Assembly: GCA_910584595.1 (NCBI GenBank)
Contig: CAJUBQ010000007.1
Coordinates: 1-64,000 of the forward strand
DNA length: 64,000 nt
Direction of reading: 5' to 3'
Origin: an uncultured Eubacterium sp.
GTDB taxonomy: Bacteria; Bacillota; Clostridia; Lachnospirales; Lachnospiraceae
The stretch's first letter is position 1; each line of letters starts with the position of its first letter. The notes beneath the pieces were generated by a model that searched no databases, had not been told where the DNA came from, and was given only the letters and a program-made list of their open reading frames with translations. Positions 57,567-64,000 of the stretch are shown piece after piece. A program made the position numbers and the translations under genes.

Positions 57567-58502
57567 TTAAAATTTAAAATCTTTATATTCTGAATTTAAA
57601 GATTTACGATATCTTTGATTTCTGTCAATATAAGCCATTAAATTATTACGTGACGGAAAATCATTATCACATCGAAAAGGATATGATACTAGTGAAAGAC
57701 ACTCTTTATTACATATAAATGGTTCATTATCTACTTTTAAAATCCCATCAAAAAAATTTCCATATTTTTTTGTTGAAGAACAACTTGTTAAATCCCCGTT
57801 ATGTTCTACTGTAAACATCTTTTGTCCTGCAGAACACAATCGTTCTTGATTATATTCTCCACGTAACCACTTCCATTCTTCTGGTGAAATAAATTGCAAA
57901 ATAAATTCCCTATATTCCTCATATCGTTCATAATCCGGATTATTTGCATATGCAAAATCACCAGCGATATTCACAAATACATCAATATCTTCAAAAATTT
58001 TTATCAAATCTATCACAGTCATATTATAATCATTCCGTAAGTGAGTCAAATTATATTTACTCGCCACAAAATTAACCATTCCTACCATGTCAAAATCCTT
58101 TAATAACTTTATCTTCTTAAATTCATCATCTAATGTATGATATTGCATATGATAGGAACAGTTCAATTTTATCTTATTACTTGGGCATTTTTCAACAATT
58201 TTCTCAGCAAAAAAAGTGTTCGTATCAATCCTTATTCCTGAAATAACATGCTCCATTTTCGTCCATTCATGAAGCAGCTCATATGTGCCATCTATACAAA
58301 ACGGTTCTCCACCCCAAAAATAAGGCTCTATGTCATAACCAGCAAACTGTTTCATTGCAGTTACCCAGTCCATTACTGAATGATCATCAAACATTGTTTT
58401 TCCATTTGATTTAACATTATTATCCTCAAAACAATACTCACACCTAAAATTACATCTCATTGTAGGAACAAATCGAAACATTATGGTATCTTTTTTATTC
58501 AC
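57567..58502 (-). CDS. Radical SAM protein of the glycan cluster
   Basis: 311 aa, GTG start at 58502 after GAGGAGA. The radical SAM cluster motif CNFRCEYC (CxxxCxxC) is in FRFVPTMRCNFRCEYCFEDN, then YFWGGEPFCIDGTYELLHEW (GGE). A C-terminal Cys set (RLCSAGQ, LTSCSSTKKYG, FICNKECLSL, FRCDNDF) suggests an auxiliary iron-sulfur cluster (SPASM or twitch type). It begins 2 nt after the GT8 stop. No precursor peptide is seen nearby, so a sugar or lipid modification is more likely than peptide modification; this is inference. Confidence 0.85.
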   Translation of the reverse strand: MNKKDTIMFRFVPTMRCNFRCEYCFEDNNVKSNGKTMFDDHSVMDWVTAMKQFAGYDIEPYFWGGEPFCIDGTYELLHEWTKMEHVISGIRIDTNTFFAEKIVEKCPSNKIKLNCSYHMQYHTLDDEFKKIKLLKDFDMVGMVNFVASKYNLTHLRNDYNMTVIDLIKIFEDIDVFVNIAGDFAYANNPDYERYEEYREFILQFISPEEWKWLRGEYNQERLCSAGQKMFTVEHNGDLTSCSSTKKYGNFFDGILKVDNEPFICNKECLSLVSYPFRCDNDFPSRNNLMAYIDRNQRYRKSLNSEYKDFKF

Positions 58503-58504
58503 GT

Positions 58505-59374
58505 CTATTCTCCTCTTTTTATAAGTATATTTTTTAAAATCTGTAAGCTTCTTTGTCTATCCAGTTCAAAGGCATATTTCCACCACAATCTGCCTCCTTT
58601 TACATATATCTTTTTCCATGGTTTCTGACTATAATGAAAGATAGCTGCATGTTTCCTCAGATATTTCTGCCACTTTTTTGCATATACATCTGGTCTGCAA
58701 TTATATTTTGTTGGAACATATAAGACATCATTTTTTAGAACATGATTCAAGACCCCCTGATCCGCATCAAAATACTTTATTTCTTTCTGTACTCCAATAC
58801 ATTTTTGTCCTATATGATTCTCTCTCATTTTAGTCAAATTAATAAGCATAACACCTGCGTTAAAATACTTTTCAGTCTTCCTTATTCCAATCTTTCTTTT
58901 CACCATTGCACCGCACCTAACCACATTATCATATTCTTTTCTAGATGCAGTTTTTTTTAAATATTCCTTTTTCTTACTAACAAACCCTTCTACTACAGCC
59001 GCAGTCTTGTTTTGTAAAGATTTATTATTATAAAAATTACTGATATCTCTTATTACTACTATATCACTGTCAAGATATAAAATCTTTTCTATTGAATCAG
59101 GTAAAAGCTTATCCAGCATTAATCTATTAAATGTAGCTTGCGTTAAATGTCCTGAACTCAATATTCTGTACTGGCTATCTTCGTTTACTAAAATAATATT
59201 TACTCTCTTTTTTAAATCCATTTCAGTTTTCTCAATATACCTTATATCATCTTCTTTCAATTCTGATCCCAGCACATAAATATTATTTATATTTGGATTA
59301 TTTTTAACTGCTGAATAAATTGTAACACATGTTTGGAAAATATAGTTACTATCTGTCGATAATACAATATCCAT
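58505..59374 (-). CDS. GT8 family glycosyltransferase
   Basis: 289 aa. LSTDSNYIFQTCVTIYSAVK at the start, ATFNRLMLDKLLPDSIEKIL, YLDSDIVV (DxD), YFNAGVMLINLTKMRENHIG, FDADQGVLNHVL, and AAIFHYSQKPWKKIY, the full GT8 set. It transfers galactose or glucose with retention of configuration. Preceded by a GGTGGTGATGAG SD region, 9 nt after the upstream fusion gene. Confidence 0.92.
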   Translation of the reverse strand: MDIVLSTDSNYIFQTCVTIYSAVKNNPNINNIYVLGSELKEDDIRYIEKTEMDLKKRVNIILVNEDSQYRILSSGHLTQATFNRLMLDKLLPDSIEKILYLDSDIVVIRDISNFYNNKSLQNKTAAVVEGFVSKKKEYLKKTASRKEYDNVVRCGAMVKRKIGIRKTEKYFNAGVMLINLTKMRENHIGQKCIGVQKEIKYFDADQGVLNHVLKNDVLYVPTKYNCRPDVYAKKWQKYLRKHAAIFHYSQKPWKKIYVKGGRLWWKYAFELDRQRSLQILKNILIKRGE

Positions 59375-59383
59375 TGAAGCTCA

Positions 59384-61351
59384 TCACCACCTATTTATCA
59401 TATTTTTTAAATACTTATATGTTTGTTCTGTTACCAACTCCTTAATTCCTTCCCAATTATTATCATTCACATATTTTCGGACTTTAGATGCGCTAATTGG
59501 AACACCATTATCCTCTTTTCGAGGTATCTCAATTACCTCTATGCCAAATGAAGGCAAAATCTTCTTCATCTGATCATTATATTGTTTCGTAATCATATCT
59601 TCTGGTTCTTCTCCAACAAAACGCACTTTGATGTTTAACATTGGAGCTAATTTTCTTGAAAAAATAGTCAAATCACCTCTGCTATCAATGATCTTATTCT
59701 GAATTTCTTCTTTTTTAAAATATTCTGGGAATGTCGACTTCGATATGCAAAATTTTCCGCTGGGTATGACGCTTACACCTTTTAATTCTTTCAAATTAGC
59801 TCTAACCATATTTAATCTATCTTTAAATGAAAAATAAGAAACATCTTCCTCAACAACCATTATAATCAGATGATCAACACTCTGAATGCTCTTTTTTACT
59901 AAATACTCATGTCCTACCGTAAACGGATTCGCATTCATAACTATACATCCTGTTTTTCCTATATTTATATCCCAAGGTATTTTTTTCTTAATCTCTTCTA
60001 TAAAATGATTAATCTCTTCATCATTATTCATTTCTTTCTTTTTCATTTCTAAAATTTTTTTTCTAGCTGAAACCATTTCTCCCACTGCATCTTTATCAAC
60101 ACTCTTTAAAAGAAGATTAATTGTTATATATTCAAATATTTTATCTGCAATAAGCTGATTTCCATTAGGTCCATAGTGATGAAGATTAATAAAACAAGTT
60201 CCATATCTTTTTCTCACTTGAAAATAATCTGCAAAATTTTTATATGCTATCCCATGATTCAAACAAAAATAACTTATTATCTCATTACATTTGTCTATTT
60301 TTTCTCTTGAATATTCCGTAAATTCTGTTGTATTAAAAATTTCTAATATTTCTATTTCCTCATCTGTCAAATCGTTCATTTCAAGCAAAGTAGGCAGATT
60401 TACATATAGAAAGCTACTTTCAATACCCTTGCAAAAATCATAAGCCTCGTTTATAAATATATTCCATGCTGCAACATTTTTAAGTATATCCCCGTCATAT
60501 TCATAAAATCCTGTCGCCAGTATAACCATATCTCCTTTACCAACCGGCGTTTCCTTTATTTGCAGCACCATTCTCTCAATTTCTCTGCCAGGTATTCCAC
60601 AATTTTCAACTCTATATTGCAAATCTCCTTTATCAATTTTCATCTGCAGTATGCTGGAAATTGTATAACAGTTTTCAATCAGCATACCAGACACTCTTGA
60701 ATCTCCAAAAATCCAAATAGTATTGCTATACTCACTATCATTTTTAGTTCTTAACGTCTTCTTTCTTCCGTTCTCATGTATAATTAACCCATTATTAAAA
60801 TCTGGGAAATAAATATGATTGTCCTGTATCATATAATACGCTGGTTCTTCATACAATTTTTTTAAGTATGCCGCTGAAAAATTATCTATACAGTTATAAG
60901 CATTTTCTAGATGCTTGGAAATCTCTACGTCATTTATAAGATATTGCAAATTATCAATTAACAATTTTCTATTTTTCCACTTAATGACACCTGTTTTTAT
61001 TATATTTTCATAATCCAACGTATAAAAATATATATTCTCAGAAATGTTTAAGCAATTCAAATAATTTTTAATATCTACTGTTCTTTGATAATAATACTCA
61101 TCGGGATACAAACAACATAGCATTATTATTTTTTCTTTATCACTGAATTTTTTTATATTTTTTGGAGCAATCACTGGAATATTATAATATGTTTCTTTTT
61201 CATTACATTTTTCATCAATAGCTGCAATAACATTTTTATTAACTGCATGTATGATTTTTTCATATATTTTTCCTGCCCCATAGATATAAAAACTTTCATT
61301 TTTACATATAATATCTTTTTCAAAATCTTCCCATGGATAAAGAAAAATCAT
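59384..61351 (-). CDS. Three-domain fusion: Rossmann, SGNH hydrolase, citrate-lyase-ligase-like nucleotidyltransferase
   Basis: 655 aa. Residues 20-60: FYIYGAGKIYEKIIHAVNKN, IAAIDEKC. Residues 210-410: SGNH hydrolase core with FGDSRVSG (GDS at 216-218), VENCGIPGREIERM, VILATGFYEYDG and HHYGPNGNQLIADKI (catalytic His region). Residues 468-655: CitC-like nucleotidyltransferase with MNANPFTVGHEYLV (HxGH-like site), VSYFSFKDRLNMVRANLK, RFVGEEPEDMITKQYNDQMK and the PISASKVRKY motif. No citrate lyase genes are nearby, so the domain probably activates a small acid or polyol with a nucleotide. The ATG overlaps the upstream gene stop by 4 nt. Confidence 0.72.
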   Translation of the reverse strand: MIFLYPWEDFEKDIICKNESFYIYGAGKIYEKIIHAVNKNVIAAIDEKCNEKETYYNIPVIAPKNIKKFSDKEKIIMLCCLYPDEYYYQRTVDIKNYLNCLNISENIYFYTLDYENIIKTGVIKWKNRKLLIDNLQYLINDVEISKHLENAYNCIDNFSAAYLKKLYEEPAYYMIQDNHIYFPDFNNGLIIHENGRKKTLRTKNDSEYSNTIWIFGDSRVSGMLIENCYTISSILQMKIDKGDLQYRVENCGIPGREIERMVLQIKETPVGKGDMVILATGFYEYDGDILKNVAAWNIFINEAYDFCKGIESSFLYVNLPTLLEMNDLTDEEIEILEIFNTTEFTEYSREKIDKCNEIISYFCLNHGIAYKNFADYFQVRKRYGTCFINLHHYGPNGNQLIADKIFEYITINLLLKSVDKDAVGEMVSARKKILEMKKKEMNNDEEINHFIEEIKKKIPWDINIGKTGCIVMNANPFTVGHEYLVKKSIQSVDHLIIMVVEEDVSYFSFKDRLNMVRANLKELKGVSVIPSGKFCISKSTFPEYFKKEEIQNKIIDSRGDLTIFSRKLAPMLNIKVRFVGEEPEDMITKQYNDQMKKILPSFGIEVIEIPRKEDNGVPISASKVRKYVNDNNWEGIKELVTEQTYKYLKNMINRW

Positions 61352-62349
61352 AGCAACTCCTCCAATTTATTTAATACATTTTTATACATATCTTGAACAT
61401 TTGTCTGCAATTTTACTATATTGCTCGTTAAATCCATTATATATTTATGTCTCATTCTCTTAGCAAGCTCTACTTTTTCAGGTATTTTCTCCCATTTCCC
61501 CAATTCTACCGCCAATTCCATGATACCAAGTTGTTCAGCCAAATATCTCACTTTCGGACAATATAGTATCGGAACAGGAATCACTCCCAAAAGCGCTGCT
61601 ACAAGTACTACATGAAATCTCATAGCTATTATTATATTACAATTTTGAATTGCTAAAATTGTTTCATCAATTTTAACATTCGGCACTAACATTTTATAAT
61701 CTCCCAATTCCTTTACATTGTCAAATTCATAATGAAGATTAGCCGTTTGATCATTGCAATCTGGAATCAATATATTGCACTGAACTTCATTTAAAGCTCG
61801 ATCTATAATAATCCAATCAAAATCCTTCTGTATATCTGTATATGGTATATCCCGAAGATTTAATCCTATTCCATTTCCTGTATGAATGTTTCGAGCTATT
61901 TGTTTATTAGCAAAAACTACATCTCCACTAAATTTAACCTTCTCACCACCATATAATTCATTCAAGTAATTCTTTGTTTCCTCATCACGCACATAAAAAA
62001 ACTCAGCACAATTTACCCAAAACCTTATCGCTTCTGCATTCTCCCTGTAATCAAAATCTCCAATGCCAATTCCTATCACTCCATAAGGCACATGTAAAAA
62101 ACGAACTAAATTTTCTATATTCTGAATTACCCGAGGTACATATCTTTCAATAATTCCACCCCCCGCAAATAATAAAAAATCACACTTGTTTGCATGCTGG
62201 GATATTTTAACCTCAGAATCTCCTATTTCATGTGATTCGGCATCGTAACCCATTCTCTCGAGATATTCTCTTGTTGTCTTGTAAATCAGCATATCGCCAA
62301 AATTATCTTCTTGCTGATACCATAGCAACAAAATCTTTTTGTTTTTCAT
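61348..62349 (-). CDS. Polysaccharide pyruvyl transferase-like protein
   Basis: 333 aa. WYQQEDNFGDMLIYKTTREY, FLLFAGGGIIERYVP, VIGIGIGDFDYRENAEAIRF, FFYVRDEETKNYLNELYG and AMRFHVVLVAALLGVIPVPI are the PS_pyruv_trans (CsaB/WcaK) family landmarks. It probably adds pyruvate ketals, from PEP, to a sugar of the polymer. Stop overlaps the start of the downstream fusion gene (ATGA). Confidence 0.85.
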   Translation of the reverse strand: MKNKKILLLWYQQEDNFGDMLIYKTTREYLERMGYDAESHEIGDSEVKISQHANKCDFLLFAGGGIIERYVPRVIQNIENLVRFLHVPYGVIGIGIGDFDYRENAEAIRFWVNCAEFFYVRDEETKNYLNELYGGEKVKFSGDVVFANKQIARNIHTGNGIGLNLRDIPYTDIQKDFDWIIIDRALNEVQCNILIPDCNDQTANLHYEFDNVKELGDYKMLVPNVKIDETILAIQNCNIIIAMRFHVVLVAALLGVIPVPILYCPKVRYLAEQLGIMELAVELGKWEKIPEKVELAKRMRHKYIMDLTSNIVKLQTNVQDMYKNVLNKLEELL

Positions 62350-62376
62350 TATTTCTCTCCAATTTAATTCGTAATT

Positions 62377-63474
62377 CTATATTGCATTTAGAATAATATT
62401 AACTATTTTTTTAGATGCTTTACCATCTCCATATGGGTTTTTAGCATTTATCATACTCTTGTATTCTTTCTCGTTATGTAACAATATATGACATTCATCG
62501 TAAATTGTATTTTCACTTGTCCCTACTAGCTTAAGTATTCCCGCTTTTATGCCTTCAGTCCTTTCTGTTGTATTACGCATGACTAATACCGGTTTTCTAA
62601 AAAAGGCTGCTTCTTCCTGTATTCCTCCGCTATCCGTTAAAATGAAAAAGCTTCTAGACATAAAATTATGAAAATCTATTACATCTAATGGTTCAATCAA
62701 TCTTATTCTATCGTTACCCCCTAAAAATTCAATTGCCATTTCTCTGACTTTAGGATTTGGATGAACCGGATATATAACCTTAATATCTTTGTTGTCGTTT
62801 ACGATTCTTTGAACAGCACGAAACATACCTTGCATAGCATTGCCAAGATTCTCTCTTCGATGTGCGGTTAATAATAATAATCTGCTCCCCTCTGCCCAAT
62901 TAAGACATTCATGCCTATAATCACTATCTACAGTAGTATGTAATGCATCTATCACCGTATTCCCTGTCACATAAATTCTATCTAAAGATTTATTTTCTCT
63001 AATCAAATTTATCTTTGCATCTTCAGTCGGAGCAAACAAAAATCTGGAAATAATATCTATCGACTGCCTATTATACTCTTCTGGAAAAGGTGAATATATA
63101 TCTCCCGTCCGTAATCCTGCTTCAACATGTCCTACAGGTATCTGCTTATAAAAACTTGCTAGAGCTGAAACATATGCTGTTGTCGTATCGCCATGCACTA
63201 GAACAAGATCAGGATTTTCTCGATCCAATATTACTTGAATTCCATTTAATATTGAAATTGTAATCTCTGATAGAGTCTGTTCTATTTTCATAATTTCTAA
63301 GTTATATTTGGGCACAACATGAAAGATCTCCAAAACCTGCTGCAACATTTCTTTATGTTGCCCTGTAACACATACTACCGTTTCTACTGCATCATTCTTC
63401 TCCAATTCTCTAACTACCGGACACATTTTTATTGCTTCCGGTCTTGTTCCAAATATAACCATTACTTTAATCAT
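62377..63474 (-). CDS. wecB: UDP-N-acetylglucosamine 2-epimerase
   Basis: 365 aa, usual length. MIKVMVIFGTRPEAIKMCPV, VHGDTTTAYVSALASFYKQI, GHVEAGLRTGDIYSPFPEEY, RRENLG, LTDSGGIQEEAAFFRKPVLV and MRNTTERTEGIKAG are the WecB/MnaA hallmarks. It makes UDP-ManNAc, a building block of secondary cell-wall polymers and capsules. 27 nt before the pyruvyltransferase-like gene; ManNAc plus pyruvylation is a classic pair for surface-layer anchoring glycans. Confidence 0.95.
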   Translation of the reverse strand: MIKVMVIFGTRPEAIKMCPVVRELEKNDAVETVVCVTGQHKEMLQQVLEIFHVVPKYNLEIMKIEQTLSEITISILNGIQVILDRENPDLVLVHGDTTTAYVSALASFYKQIPVGHVEAGLRTGDIYSPFPEEYNRQSIDIISRFLFAPTEDAKINLIRENKSLDRIYVTGNTVIDALHTTVDSDYRHECLNWAEGSRLLLLTAHRRENLGNAMQGMFRAVQRIVNDNKDIKVIYPVHPNPKVREMAIEFLGGNDRIRLIEPLDVIDFHNFMSRSFFILTDSGGIQEEAAFFRKPVLVMRNTTERTEGIKAGILKLVGTSENTIYDECHILLHNEKEYKSMINAKNPYGDGKASKKIVNIILNAI

Positions 63475-63492
63475 TTTTTTCCTCTTCTAATT

Positions 63493-64000
63493 TTAAGAAT
63501 CCAAAAAATCTATTACAGGTTCAAATAATTTATCCATATCATAATATCTTCGAAATTCTTCTTTTATCATATTATTAATAGCTTTATTTTCTGCATATAC
63601 ACTTTTGCAGAAATCAATGATTTTACTAATATTGATAGGCGTCTCATCACTTGGAACTCTTAATATATATTTTCTGGTAGTATCATCTTCCATATCACAA
63701 ATGCCTTCTATAACAAATGGCAATCCTTTAGAAGCATATTCCTTAAGTTTTAAAGAACTAATCACCTTTCCATCCCATGTACGATGTACCCCTAAACTAC
63801 CTAAACCAATATGGCACTTTTTATATAATTCGTTTAATTTTTCTCCTTCACAAAATCCTTCAAAAATCACATATTTTTCAAGATGATGTTTTTTAACCAA
63901 ATATTTGTACCTTTTTAATTCTGCACCTACACCAGCTAAATGCAAAACAATCTTGACATCATTTTTTGCTGCATAGTATTCAGCAAATCCTCTAATTATC
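63493..64000 (-). CDS. GT4 glycosyltransferase, 5' end beyond the window
   Basis: The frame continues to the window edge without a start. The visible C-terminal 169 residues include VKIVLHLAGVGAELKRYKYL, YVIFEGFCEGEKLNELYKKC, HIGLGSLGVHRTWDGKVISS, LKLKEYASKGLPFVIEGICD. This is the nucleotide-sugar-binding half of a GT-B transferase (GT4-like), with a KxKEYxxxGxP acceptor region. It begins the visible cluster next to wecB. An internal ATG at 63945 is not the true start. Confidence 0.8.
   Translation of the reverse strand, partial: IIRGFAEYYAAKNDVKIVLHLAGVGAELKRYKYLVKKHHLEKYVIFEGFCEGEKLNELYKKCHIGLGSLGVHRTWDGKVISSLKLKEYASKGLPFVIEGICDMEDDTTRKYILRVPSDETPINISKIIDFCKSVYAENKAINNMIKEEFRRYYDMDKLFEPVIDFLDS

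Overview
The window reads as a Gram-positive Clostridia chromosome, most likely a motile gut Lachnospiraceae (inference). It is low in G+C with strong AGGAGG-type ribosome binding sites. The ribosomal and RNA polymerase genes follow Firmicutes order, sigma-A and sigma-28 type promoters are visible, and the mobile genes are of types common in that family. Almost everything is on the minus strand, so each operon is read from high to low coordinate.

Region 1 (1-2423) is the end of a conjugative or plasmid-like element A: ParB (cut by the window edge), ParA, a 57-aa protein and a DUF6075-type protein. It ends in helically phased short repeats and a displaced copy of the 3' end of a tuf gene.

Region 2 (about 2385-16145) is a second element B of about 13.7 kb, inserted in the 3' end of tuf. 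At the tuf side it carries a tyrosine integrase, a small HTH/excisionase-like gene, a DUF6076-type gene and its own synonymously recoded last codons and terminator for tuf. It also has a CHC2 primase, a VapE-like helicase, an iteron-like array, a MobV relaxase with an oriT-like inverted repeat, and debris (truncated hsdM, broken transposase). Its cargo, 2604-7086, is a five-gene cassette: GHKL ATPase, degenerate phosphoribosyltransferase (PRTase)-like protein, HD phosphohydrolase, second PRTase and ThyX. This is the best candidate for an undescribed conflict or nucleotide-signalling system.

Region 3 (16116-32409) is host core: rpmG-secE-nusG-rplK-rplA-(L10 leader)-rplJ-rplL-rpoB-rpoC-rpsL-rpsG-fusA-tuf.

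Region 4 (32541-41580) is a motility-related island: a FlxA-like coiled-coil protein and a FliD-like protein behind sigma-28-like promoters, an XRE regulator, a short flagellin lacking the usual termini, and a set of glycosyltransferases probably acting on flagellin or surface glycan. An unusual interleaved inverted repeat that could form a pseudoknot lies at 39888-39968.

Region 5 (41624-47895) holds a Uma2 nuclease-like gene, an intact ATPase/PD-(D/E)XK gene, a frameshifted relative, and a dead adenylylsulfate kinase gene split by a 1914-bp insertion sequence with perfect 8-bp target duplications.

Region 6 (47942-64000) is a long surface-glycan cluster: GT2, GT4 and GT8 glycosyltransferases, a TylF-like methyltransferase, a HAD fusion, a radical SAM enzyme, an SGNH/citrate-lyase-ligase-like fusion, a pyruvyltransferase-like protein and WecB. 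Eight of its proteins carry a similar small Rossmann-like GxG module, an unusual recurring architecture.
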